DNA of 8,224 nucleotides from Dialister sp. CAG:486 (GCA_000434475.1 FR879582.1:1-8224), one strand, 5' to 3'. Positions 1-5,529 are shown, numbered from the stretch's first letter. Numbers and translations: made by a program. Notes: generated by a model from the sequence alone, not told the origin.

Positions 1-39
1 GTTCGTGAGGCAGATCGAAAGCGGGCCCGGAGTTTCCAT
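1..39 (-). CDS. Possible 5' end of a gene running off the left edge
   Basis: On the minus strand an ATG at 39-37 opens 13 codons without a stop before the window ends (METPGPLSICLTN). An AAAGGTGG ribosome-binding-like sequence lies about 10 nt upstream of the ATG. It sits about 170 bp downstream of the SLC13 stop codon, in the same direction. Thirteen residues are too few to recognise a product, so this is only a candidate start. The alternative is that the whole of 1-208 is non-coding. Confidence 0.3.
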   Translation of the reverse strand, partial: METPGPLSICLTN

Positions 40-208
40 AGAGTAAAATCCACCTTTCTGTGAGTAAGAAGGATAATCCTTCAGAGTTTTCTGCGTGAGA
101 CCGTCGCGCGCGGTGTTTCAAAACTTCAGAAACGCAAATAGATTTCCCGCCACCCCCACTTTGCGCGGGAGCGGCGAAAAATTCCATTTTTGTAAGTGAT
201 CTCTCAGC
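40..208. other. Intergenic segment downstream of the SLC13 locus
   Basis: No coding sequence is supported here. Immediately after the SLC13 stop (minus-strand sense) there is a weak AT-only hairpin (177-182 with 186-191). It is followed by a loose CCCGC/GCGGG inverted repeat around 146-170. Neither has the GC stem plus T-tract of a clear intrinsic terminator, so termination of the SLC13 transcript here is unproven. A short GAAGGAT/ATCCTTC palindrome lies near 68-82. Confidence 0.35.
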
Positions 209-1051
209 TTACATGCCGAATGGCCATACGATCGGGATGACTACGAGGCAGACGATGAGAGAAATGACGCACATCGGTACACCGACTTTAGCATAGTCGT
301 TGAAGGAGAAGTTGCCAGGTCCAAGAACGAGAGTGTTTGGCGGAGTAGCCATCGGGGTAGCGAATGCGCAGGATGCGGCAATACCAAGTGCCATCAGTAC
401 CGGTTTCGGGTCAGCGCCGATGGACTGTGCGATAGAAATACCAATGGGGGCAAGCAGTGCTGCGGATGCAGTGTTCGACATGAACTGGGTGAGGACGTTG
501 GAGATGAGGAACAGTACGCCGGTCAGGACGTATGGGTTCGGGTTCGAGCCCATCATGCTTACGACGGTGTCAGCGATCATTTTGCCAGCGCCGGTCTTTT
601 CCATAGCAGATGCCACGGAAAGCATACCAGCGAAGAGGAAAATGGTGACCCAGTCGATGCCAGCGTATGCTTCTTTTTCCTTCAGGCAGCCGGTGATAAC
701 GCAGAGGATAGCACCGGTGACTGCTGCGGTGTGCAGCGGAACAGTCTTCAGGTTGAGAGCCATGCAGAGAACAACGCCGATCAGGATAAGACCGGAGATC
801 CACATTTTGGTTTTGCTCTTCGGAGCATCTCCGCCGCCGCCAGCTTCTTCTTTAGCAGCCTTCAGAGCTTCTTCGTCCATGGCGCCGGCAGATTTTGCAG
901 CGATCATGTGACGGCCGATGAAGAGGGTGTAGACAGTGATGACAAGGGAGAGCGGGATACCGATAGCCGCGAATTCGAAGAATCCGAAGGTCGGAAGACC
1001 AGCGGTGGTCAGAGCGCCGGTAACGATAACGTTTGGCGGGGTACCGATCAT
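209..1051 (-). pseudogene. SLC13/DASS-family sodium:anion symporter, C-terminal fragment
   Basis: This frame encodes the last two thirds of an SLC13 (divalent anion:Na+ symporter) protein. Family transporters import di- and tricarboxylates or sulfate across the inner membrane. The piece opens with the GTPPN sequence and has a charged cytoplasmic loop rich in Asp, Glu, Ala and Lys at about residues 50-80. It then carries the second Na+-site motif (MSNTAS, about residue 193), an ATPPNTLVLGPGN segment and a hydrophobic C terminus ending PFGM. The ATG at 1051 is internal (Met of ITMIGTPPN), not a real start: it lacks a ribosome binding site, and homology continues upstream in this frame to about 1065. 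The remainder lies in two other frames at 1048-1410 and 1410-1721. The protein therefore cannot be made intact from this sequence. The substrate cannot be read from sequence; dicarboxylate is a family-level guess. Confidence 0.85.
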
Positions 1052-1133
1052 GGTGATGGTACCGCACCTGCCGTGGTCAGCGCGCCGGTAACGATAACGT
1101 TTGGCGGGGTACCGATCATGGTGATGGTGCCGC
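1005..1133 (-). repeat. 61-bp direct repeat at the 3' SLC13 junction
   Basis: Positions 1005-1065 and 1073-1133 match at all but two positions, an offset of 68 bp. Both copies encode the segment around ITMIGTPPNVIVTGALTTAG. The 68-bp offset is not a multiple of three, so the duplication throws the middle and C-terminal fragments into different frames. The two differences suggest that the copies come from different paralogs rather than from fresh slippage. Confidence 0.9.
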
Positions 1134-1386
1134 CGACGTTAGCTGCGATAGCAAGAGGCATCAGCTGTTTGGAAGCCGGGAGCTTTGCTACGGAGCAGAT
1201 GCCGATGATGACCGGCATCAGGCATGCGACTGTACCTGTGTTGGAGGATACAGAGGACAGCACGATGGTAACGATCATGATAGCTGCCATCAGCGGAATT
1301 TCATTGGTGCCTGCTTTTTTAACTACGGCAATGCCGATGGCTTCAGCAAGGCCGGTTTTAAACATAGCAGCGCCGATGACGAACAT
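1048..1386 (-). pseudogene. SLC13/DASS-family symporter, middle fragment
   Basis: This second frame covers the middle of the transporter. It runs from a TVVLFGGMFVIGAAMFKTGL stretch, through the first Na+-site motif (SSNTGT), to VGGTITMIGTPPNVIVTGAL. Reading remains open upstream of the ATG at 1386 to about 1410, so that ATG is an internal Met and not a start. The first 43 residues repeat, with only two I/V changes, what the upstream fragment (1410-1721) already encodes. The last 20 or so residues repeat the beginning of the downstream fragment. At its 3' end it runs into a stop (TGA at 1048-1050) a few codons after the junction, ending AGAVPSP. The upstream codons read AATVVLFGG, which matches the LSNAA found at the break of the other N-terminal copy at 2497-2661 better than the LSNST of its immediate neighbour. 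Confidence 0.85.
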
Positions 1387-1560
1387 ACCGCCGAAGAGAA
1401 CGACGGTGGCAGCACGATGGTAACGACCATGATAGCAGCCATCAGCGGGATCTCGTTGGTGCCTGCTTTTTTAACGACGGCTACACCAATGGCTTCTGCC
1501 AGACCGGTCTTGAACATAGCCGCACCGATAACGAACATACCGCCGAAAAGAACGACGGTG
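1258..1560 (-). repeat. 151-bp imperfect direct repeat at the 5' SLC13 junction
   Basis: Positions 1258-1408 and 1410-1560 align without gaps at an offset of 152 bp, with about 19 differences by eye (roughly 87% identity). Nearly all differences are synonymous: both copies encode TVVLFGG through MAAIM(I/V)VTIVL, with two I/V changes. The offset leaves a remainder of two after division by three, so the reading frame is broken. The junction lies near 1407-1413, where the two parental sequences probably share a GCTG tetranucleotide. Confidence 0.9.
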
Positions 1561-1721
1561 GAGTTGGAAAGACCTGCATAAACGGCCTTGGACGGAAGTA
1601 CGCCCAGAATGCCCAGTGCAGTACATGCTGCCATCGCGGTGACAGCCAGCGGGATCAGTTCGGTGATGAACAGGAATGCTGCCACACCCAGTACGCACAG
1701 CGTAATAATAGCGGGATCCAT
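1323..1721 (-). pseudogene. SLC13/DASS-family symporter, N-terminal fragment with true start
   Basis: This is the real 5' end of the locus. An AGGAAGG ribosome binding site lies 5 nt before the ATG at 1721. The first 104 residues are SLC13-like: a first membrane helix (about 4-24, ending ITELIPLAV), the conserved VLPSKAVYAGLSNSTVVLFGG, and an amphipathic segment with KTGLAEAIG. At about position 1410 the sequence jumps back to an earlier part of a different paralog, and the frame changes. The last 28 codons (PPSFSSAVCSS onward) are therefore out-of-frame sequence ending in a stop at 1323. If the duplicated stretches are discounted, the three pieces add up to about 430 residues, a normal SLC13 length. 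Translation of this copy would give a 132-residue truncated membrane peptide. Confidence 0.85.
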
Positions 1722-1768
1722 AATTTACCTTCCTATGTGTTTCTGTAATACCTATCAATACTTGATGA

Positions 1769-1794
1769 GAAAAGAGATCAGCGGATCTCTTTTC
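1769..1794. promoter_or_regulatory. Perfect 11-bp inverted repeat in the SLC13 leader
   Basis: GAAAAGAGATC (1769-1779) pairs with GATCTCTTTTC (1784-1794) around an AGCG loop. It lies about 50 nt upstream of the SLC13 start codon, within the likely 5' untranslated region. The stem ends in T-rich sequence on both strands. It could act as an attenuator or weak terminator, or be an operator. No other element decides between these. Confidence 0.4.
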
Positions 1795-2035
1795 AGGGAA
1801 ACGCCGCCTGTATATTTCGGCGCTCCATTTGTCTTTCAATTATGGGTCATGCTATCTAAAAATGAATGCTATAATCAATACCCTATGAAAAACTCGGCCC
1901 TCTACCTCTATCCTCCTTCCCATCTGAGCCAGCCTATAATTCCCACAAAGAATATATGTTATTCTTATGAGAAAGCCGTGTTCTATGATACTAGACCACC
2001 GATTATTGCACAAGGGCATGATGGAAGATTCCTAG

Positions 2036-2055
2036 TTTTAGGTATGTATACTATG
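2036..2055. repeat. Leader block shared by both SLC13 copies (copy 1)
   Basis: TTTTAGGTATGTATACTATG lies about 315 bp upstream of the start at 1721. The partner block at 2958-2977 matches at 18 of 20 positions and lies about 297 bp upstream of the start at 2661. The equivalent distances suggest a conserved control element or a remnant of the duplicated leader. Confidence 0.5.
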
Positions 2056-2370
2056 TATCTCTCATTTGCATTTACATTTCTGCCCGTATCTGGACTCGTA
2101 TCTGGAGCGGCTTTCTATGCTTTCCTTTTTTATCAATGCCGCCTTCCTCTCCGCCGTCTCTCCTATACGTCTTTATACGTTAGAAATCACTCCTTTTCGC
2201 CCCATCATCTGCTGCATTCCATTCGTAAAGAATAGCATACTATCATTTTTAGGCCGCCCCTCATTTTTTCAATAGATCCGCCGATATCATTTCCTACTTG
2301 CATCTATCATAAAAGGCGCGCGAAAAAGGCATAAATAAATTCTATAAGAGGGGATCATCCCCCCGCACTG

Positions 2371-2661
2371 TCATTTGGGGATGAGCGAGAGAGCCCTTTT
2401 CCCTCCTCCTTCGCCAAGCCTTTTATAGGAAGCACCGCCTACCGTCTTTTCGCGATACGGCGTTTCCCGTTTCTCGCTGCCAAACACTCGCCCTCTTGCC
2501 GCGTTGGAAAGACCTGCATATACTGCTTTAGACGGGAGTACGCCGAGAATCCCAAGCATGGTACATGCTGCCATAGCGGTAACAGCCAGCGGAATCAGTT
2601 CAGTGATGAAGAGAAATGCTGCTACAGCCAGGACGCACAGCGTGATAATAGCTGGATCCAT
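2371..2661 (-). pseudogene. Truncated SLC13 paralog: N-terminal 55 codons fused to unrelated tail
   Basis: The start ATG at 2661 is preceded by AGGAAGGTGAAAATT, the same ribosome binding site arrangement as the copy at 1721. Residues 1-55 are nearly identical to that copy (MDPAIITLC..., ITELIPLAV, VLPSKAVYAGLSN), while the DNA differs at about one base in seven. After LSNAA, near 2497, homology ends abruptly. The remaining 41 codons (RGRVFGSEK... to LSLIPK) are basic, non-membrane and unlike any transporter segment, and run to a stop at 2371. The more upstream ATG at 2760 has no ribosome binding site, and its added residues do not resemble the family. About 1.1 kb of coding sequence is missing. 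The product, if made, would be a 96-residue peptide with one or two membrane helices. Confidence 0.8.
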
Positions 2662-3265
2662 AATTTTCACCTTCCTATGTTTTGCTTTGTAAAAAACTCT
2701 GGTGGTGCGGTTAGAATTCTTCACAGGATATTCGGAGATGAATATGAATTCACTATGCAATTGTAAAAGGAAAATGATTAGTGCTGTTTTCAGCGAATTC
2801 GTTCATTTCCGAAACGAGTTTCCCAAACCAACCGCTATCCTCCTTTGCAACAGCCCCTGGGGCGGGCTCACATTTGAGAGATCATGCTCTCAAGCACCTG
2901 TCATTATTGTATCCCGCAGACTCTCATTTTTCAAAAATACATAGTATATAGCGGTGTTTTTAGGTATATATGCTATGATTCTTCACCATTTCTCCTCTTT
3001 TCTCTTCCCCTCTCCCTTTTTATGGATAGATATCTATCGTGTATTTTTGGAACATCAGGGTCAAATGGTTCCCGATACTATCTGCTTTTTGCGCTTCTTT
3101 TGCATTATTTATTTTTATGAAATAAATAAAAGCCCAGCCTCTTTTTTTCGGTATATCCGCACTTATTCTTTCATCGCCCACTATATAGTTCGATAAAATC
3201 GTGTTTTTTCCTCTTTTTTTATTGTGCGGTATAAATAAATTTGATAGAGAAAAGAAGGAGGAAAT
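2662..3265. other. About 600-bp leader region upstream of the truncated SLC13 copy
   Basis: No gene is supported; short open frames here have neither ribosome binding sites nor plausible composition. The first 30 bases upstream of the start resemble those upstream of the copy at 1721. A TTTACA with TATTCA 17 nt on (minus strand, around 2725-2757) is a weak promoter candidate. An imperfect inverted repeat (CATAGTATATA at 2940-2950 against TATATATGCTATG at 2965-2977) overlaps one of the blocks shared with the other leader. An AT-only 10-bp hairpin lies at 3105-3129. A 17-mer at 2852-2868 recurs at 5530-5546 with one mismatch. Confidence 0.45.
2958..2977. repeat. Leader block shared by both SLC13 copies (copy 2)
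   Basis: TTTTAGGTATATATGCTATG is the counterpart of the block at 2036-2055. Here it also forms one arm of an imperfect inverted repeat with 2940-2950. A second shared block (ATAAATAAATT, then a GATAGAG-like sequence) lies at 3231-3250, matching 2331-2350. Confidence 0.5.
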
Positions 3266-3494
3266 CAGGGATGAGCCGCTAGGGGTTGGAAGTCTCGCGT
3301 GACTGGTGACTAGTGACTGGCGACTACATACCACCTTCGGGCATCGCCGCCATCTATACTCTGCGGCGCATTTCGTCATCCTGAGCGGAGTGAAATGTCG
3401 GATGTTCGATCATGTAAAGGCGGAACAGTGAGAACTGAGTCGAAGGATCTGGCGCCGCACCACCATTTCGCATTTCTCATTTCTAATTTCTTAT
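3266..3494 (+). repeat. Composite intergenic repeat, copy a, carrying a nested insertion
   Basis: In plus orientation the parts are: a GGGATGAG...CTAGGGG block (3268-3287), GTGACTGGTGACTAGTGACT (3299-3318), an ACCACCTTCGGGCATCGCC block (3330-3348), TATACTC (3355-3361), and GCGGCGC (3363-3369). The matching GCGCCGC arm follows only at 3452-3458, then an ACCACCATTTC...CATTTCTAATTTC run. Copies elsewhere have a 13-nt loop between the two GC arms; here the loop is 82 nt and holds a GTCATCCTGAGCG-type element. No coding potential is seen. Confidence 0.7.
3374..3450 (+). mobile_element. GTCATCCTGAGCG-type short element nested in repeat copy a
   Basis: The segment begins CGTCATCCTGAGCGGAG and ends GAGTCGAAGGATCT. 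These are the two halves of a short dispersed repeat found in many bacteria, and related to the ends of the element at 7688-7853. It encodes nothing. Its position inside the loop of the GCGGCGC/GCGCCGC hairpin suggests insertion into an existing repeat. No target-site duplication is obvious. Confidence 0.5.
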
Positions 3495-3498
3495 TCAA

Positions 3499-3636
3499 GT
3501 TGAGTAGCTAGGGATTAGGGATTAGGAACCTCGAGTGACTGGTGACTAGTGACTAAATATCACCTTTGGGCATCGCCCCATATATACTCACGGCGAAACC
3601 GCTACCTTCATTCCTCATTCCAATTTCTCGATCGAA
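3499..3636 (+). repeat. Composite intergenic repeat, copy b
   Basis: It has the same order as copy a: GAGTAGCTAGGGATTAGGG (3502-3520), GTGACTGGTGACTAGTGACT (3535-3554), a CACCTTTGGGCATCGCCCCA block (3561-3580), and TATACTC (3583-3589). The hairpin is degenerate (ACGGCGAAACCGCTACC), and an ATTCCTCATTCC run follows. The 20-bp core is 236 bp from its counterpart in copy a. There is no gene from here to the terminator at 3704. Confidence 0.65.
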
Positions 3637-3703
3637 CAGAGTTTTCATCCCCAATCAAAGGACGCCCCGCCCCAGGAGCTAACCTCGCATCCGTTTTTCC
3701 AAC

Positions 3704-3730
3704 AAAAAAGCACCCCCCTCTCGGGGGTGC
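3704..3730 (-). terminator. Intrinsic terminator of the two-helix membrane protein gene
   Basis: On the minus strand GCACCCCC (3730-3723) pairs with GGGGGTGC (3717-3710) around a 5-nt loop, followed directly by six T residues (3709-3704). It begins 11 bp after the stop codon of the gene at 3741-4505. This is a textbook Rho-independent terminator. Confidence 0.92.
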
Positions 3731-3740
3731 TCGTTATCCG

Positions 3741-4505
3741 TTATTTCTTTTCCATGCGGCGTTTTGCGGCTTCGATGGTATCTGTACGTGTGCCGTTTTT
3801 CATTTCCACTTTTTCTCCGTGGAAATCTTCGCCGGTCAGCTCGTCGTCACGGCCGCCCATTTCCGTGCCCTTCTGACGGAGCTGCTTGATGCCTTCTTCG
3901 AAGTCCATCTCCGGATGGTCTTTGAAGTAGCCCTGTTCACGCAGTTTCTTTTCGATCGACTTGTAGGTGAGCGCCACGACCTCTTCCTGCGGGATGCGGA
4001 TCTGGCCCGGCATGCGCTTTTCAAATTCCTTCCAAAAGTCTTCGGAGGCTTTCATGAGGACACGACCGACCTTCTGGGTGCTGCCGATATCATAGAGAAG
4101 CGACCAGATGGGACGGTTATCCATCTTCGCATACTGATGATAGGTGTAGCGATAGGTCACCGGCTTCATGAGCTGGTTTTTGAAATGATGCACGCCGAAG
4201 ATATCATCATAGGCGATGGAGAGCTCCTGCTTCCTCCAAAGCCCCGTTTTCAGCATGTAGAGCCGGTCCTTTTCGAGCCGATAGACGGTCTTCGTGCGGA
4301 CGGTATCCAAAAGCCACCAGAGGATCGCAAGCTGCATACCGATATCGATCACGGGCAGGCGGCCTTTCATGATGCCCCAGTAGCCTGTCCAGCAGACATA
4401 GGCAGCCCAGAGAATGAAGCCGATGGCTGCCGCGATGGAATATGGTTTGTAGAAATAGGAATGATCGACGAAATCTTTGGTCGATGCTGCGTCTGTCTTT
4501 GCCAT
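3741..4505 (-). CDS. Membrane protein with two N-terminal helices and possible PH-like domain
   Basis: The 254-residue protein has a short polar N terminus, two membrane helices (about 22-45 and 52-68) and a large cytoplasmic part. Directly after the second helix, TVYRLEKDRLYMLKTGLWRK...IAYDDIFGV (about 73-104) has the alternating strand pattern of bacterial PH-like (bPH2/DUF304) domains. The C-terminal third (about 165-254) is charged and probably helical (EKKLREQGYF, GIKQLRQKG), ending AKRRMEKK. I chose the ATG at 4505 because GGAGG lies 11 nt before it and MAKTDAAS is a natural start. An in-frame ATG at 4532 has no ribosome binding site and lies before the GGAGG. A promoter (4553-4561) and a terminator (3704-3730) frame it as a single-gene unit. 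Function is unknown; the PH-like reading is inferred from pattern only. Confidence 0.85.
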   Translation of the reverse strand: MAKTDAASTKDFVDHSYFYKPYSIAAAIGFILWAAYVCWTGYWGIMKGRLPVIDIGMQLAILWWLLDTVRTKTVYRLEKDRLYMLKTGLWRKQELSIAYDDIFGVHHFKNQLMKPVTYRYTYHQYAKMDNRPIWSLLYDIGSTQKVGRVLMKASEDFWKEFEKRMPGQIRIPQEEVVALTYKSIEKKLREQGYFKDHPEMDFEEGIKQLRQKGTEMGGRDDELTGEDFHGEKVEMKNGTRTDTIEAAKRRMEKK

Positions 4506-4552
4506 GAAATAGGAAGCCTCCAGCAAAAGCAATGAATGAAAACGGTGAATCC

Positions 4553-4561
4553 ATTATACCA
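4553..4561 (-). promoter_or_regulatory. Extended -10 promoter element for the gene at 3741-4505
   Basis: The minus strand reads TGGTATAAT, a perfect -10 with the TGn extension, about 47 bp before the start codon, so the leader would be about 40 nt. The hexamer 17 bp upstream is TAGCTA, a poor -35, as is common for extended -10 promoters. That hexamer belongs to the GAGTAGCTAGGGATT repeat motif at 4573-4588, so the repeat abuts or forms part of the promoter. Confidence 0.6.
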
Positions 4562-4570
4562 TGAATGAGA

Positions 4571-4692
4571 GGGAGTAGCTAGGGATTGGACGTAAAGGGT
4601 ATTTAAGTCAACACCCGAATAAAGTTAGGAGTTAGGAATGAGGAGTTAGGAGTGAAGGTGCGGCGCATTAAATTTGGAAGCGCCGCGAAGTT
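4571..4692 (+). repeat. Composite intergenic repeat, copy e (degenerate)
   Basis: It starts with GGGAGTAGCTAGGGATTGG (4571-4589) and has a GGGTATTTAAGTCA remnant near 4598-4611. A run of AGGAGTTAGGAATGAGGAGT units follows, then the hairpin GCGGCGC (4660-4666) / GCGCCGC (4680-4686) with a 13-nt loop, leading into GAAGTTTTATAAT. The hairpin half has the same orientation as the one at 5631-5657. Confidence 0.6.
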
Positions 4693-4699
4693 TTATAAT

Positions 4700-4742
4700 A
4701 AAAAAAGGGGGGGATTGGGGCGCTCTATGAATTGTGCGCCCC
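4700..4742 (-). terminator. Probable terminator of the Pr6Pr gene
   Basis: On the minus strand GGGGCGC (4742-4736) pairs with GCGCCCC (4723-4717) around a 12-nt loop. The sequence then runs through AAT, seven C and seven T (4706-4700). It lies about 45 bp after the stop of the gene at 4787-5461. The C-tract between stem and T-tract makes it less canonical than the one at 3704. Confidence 0.6.
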
Positions 4743-4783
4743 TTCCTCCACTCCTCACTCCTCACTCCTAATTCCTCACTTAT
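4743..4783 (-). repeat. GTGAGGA-type 7-bp tandem units (minus orientation)
   Basis: The plus strand shows CTCCACTCCTCACTCCTCAC then CTAATTCCTCAC, that is imperfect 7-bp units of GTGAGGA on the minus strand. The block sits between the Pr6Pr stop and its terminator, so it would be transcribed into the 3' untranslated region. It is an inverted partner of the related run at 4624-4654. Confidence 0.65.
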
Positions 4784-4786
4784 CAT

Positions 4787-5461
4787 TTACCCGTTGTACG
4801 TCCACGAGAGCGGCGGAATGCCAAGATGCCACAGACCCATGCCCACGGCGTAGACGAAGATGCCGATGACGAAGAAGCGCAGGCCGACCTTCAGCACCTC
4901 TTTGGCGATGGAGAAGAAGCCGTGCATCGTGGGATCCATGAAGGTGTACGGATACAGATGACTCGTCCCGTGCGTCACGATGGTGAGCCACGCCCGCAGA
5001 TAGACGAAGGGCACGTAGAGCGCAGGATAGATCATCCAGGTGAACATGGTGTACCAGTGCATGTCCCTCTTGTCGACAAAGAAAATATAGTCGACGGTCA
5101 TGAGGATCGGGATGAAGTAGTGGAAAATGTAATTGTAAAATGAGAAGTGCTCGTAGCTGATATCATTCAGTCGGTGCGTCCGGATCGCCCCCGGACGGAC
5201 GATCAGATGATACATGAGCGAGAGGGTCGCAAGACTTGCTGCCACGCCGAAGCGGCAGTCCGCCGAGTACAGGAAGGGGATGTCCACCTGAAAGAGCGTC
5301 GCGCCCAGCCAGAAGACGAAGAGGGTGAAGGTGGAAAAGGTGTAGTACTGGATCCTCGACCAGAATACAAAGGGCGTCAGCACCTTGTGTTTCATGAGAA
5401 GGATCAGTCCAACGATCAGGAGGACGAAGATCGCCCAACGATACATCAGTGCAATCGGCAT
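4787..5461 (-). CDS. Pr6Pr family six-helix membrane protein
   Basis: The 224-residue protein is almost entirely hydrophobic, with six predicted helices at about 8-23, 38-58, 70-88, 108-128, 136-158 and 188-212. Family hallmarks I recognise are YHLIVRPG at the end of helix 3 (84-91), HYFIPILMTVDYIFF in helix 4 (His114, Pro118, Asp124), YPALYVPFVYLR in helix 5, and YPYTFMDP (170-177) before helix 6. The family is widespread but has no established biochemical role; distant relatives include FAR-17a/AIG1-like membrane hydrolases. I prefer the ATG at 5461: GAGG lies 5 nt before it, and the in-frame ATG at 5488 sits in the loop of a perfect hairpin with no ribosome binding site. The alternative start would add nine residues. 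The gene has its own terminator. Confidence 0.85.
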   Translation of the reverse strand: MPIALMYRWAIFVLLIVGLILLMKHKVLTPFVFWSRIQYYTFSTFTLFVFWLGATLFQVDIPFLYSADCRFGVAASLATLSLMYHLIVRPGAIRTHRLNDISYEHFSFYNYIFHYFIPILMTVDYIFFVDKRDMHWYTMFTWMIYPALYVPFVYLRAWLTIVTHGTSHLYPYTFMDPTMHGFFSIAKEVLKVGLRFFVIGIFVYAVGMGLWHLGIPPLSWTYNG

Positions 5462-5476
5462 ACGCACCTCGCATGG

Positions 5477-5496
5477 AAAAAGCGCCATAGGCGCTT
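5477..5496 (-). promoter_or_regulatory. Terminator-like hairpin just upstream of the Pr6Pr start
   Basis: On the minus strand AAGCGCC (5496-5490) pairs with GGCGCTT (5486-5480) around TAT, and is followed by TTTTT (5481-5477). It ends about 16 nt before the ATG at 5461. Its placement suits a leader attenuator or an upstream terminator. The alternative ATG at 5488 falls in its loop. Confidence 0.5.
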
Positions 5497-5529
5497 GAAT
5501 AGAGTCGTTATTGTTGTCGGTTCAAGGTT

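Larger units (their letters stand above)
1722..2370. other. About 650-bp AT-rich leader region upstream of SLC13
   Basis: No gene is supported here. Close to the SLC13 start lies a perfect 11-bp inverted repeat (1769-1779 with 1784-1794). On the minus strand a TTGAAA near 1835 with an AT-rich block 17 nt on is a weak promoter candidate. A TATAAT at 1870-1875 faces the other way with no good -35. Blocks at 2036-2055 and 2331-2350 recur at 2958-2977 and 3231-3250 upstream of the second SLC13 start. The region is therefore probably a duplicated long leader rather than random spacer. A 13-bp palindrome with an unpaired centre (GGGGATCATCCCC) lies at 2350-2362. Confidence 0.5.

Noticed and set aside
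300..1423. Plus-strand open frames of 203 and 230 codons across the SLC13 locus
   Set aside because: They are antisense shadows of the SLC13 fragments; the minus-strand translations show clear family motifs such as SNT and GTPPN.
1870..1875. TATAAT on the plus strand
   Set aside because: No acceptable -35 lies upstream and no plus-strand gene lies downstream; chance occurrence is likely in AT-rich DNA.
1588..2275. Plus-strand frames of 215 and 69 codons upstream of SLC13
   Set aside because: They run from antisense SLC13 into AT-rich spacer; composition is biased to Ser, Tyr, Phe and Pro, as expected from pyrimidine-rich non-coding DNA.
2350..2362. GGGGATCATCCCC palindrome
   Set aside because: A one-base centre cannot form an RNA hairpin without losing pairs, and there is no partner site to support an operator.
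3105..3129. A 10-bp AT-only hairpin followed about 15 nt later by a T-run
   Set aside because: The stem has no G-C pairs, there is no gene upstream on the plus strand, and the T-run is separated from the stem.
3020..3379. A 119-codon minus-strand frame
   Set aside because: It starts inside a composite repeat and continues through AT-rich leader DNA with no ribosome binding site or domain.
3549..4535. A long plus-strand open frame of 328 codons
   Set aside because: It lies antisense to the gene at 3741-4505, which has a ribosome binding site, promoter and terminator. Its start falls inside an intergenic repeat and its translation is His/Phe/Asp-rich with no recognisable domain.
4621..4786. 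Possible CRISPR-like repeats (GTGAGGA, TTAGGAGTTAGG)
   Set aside because: The units are 7 bp, directly adjacent and without spacers, so this is a short tandem repeat and not a CRISPR array.
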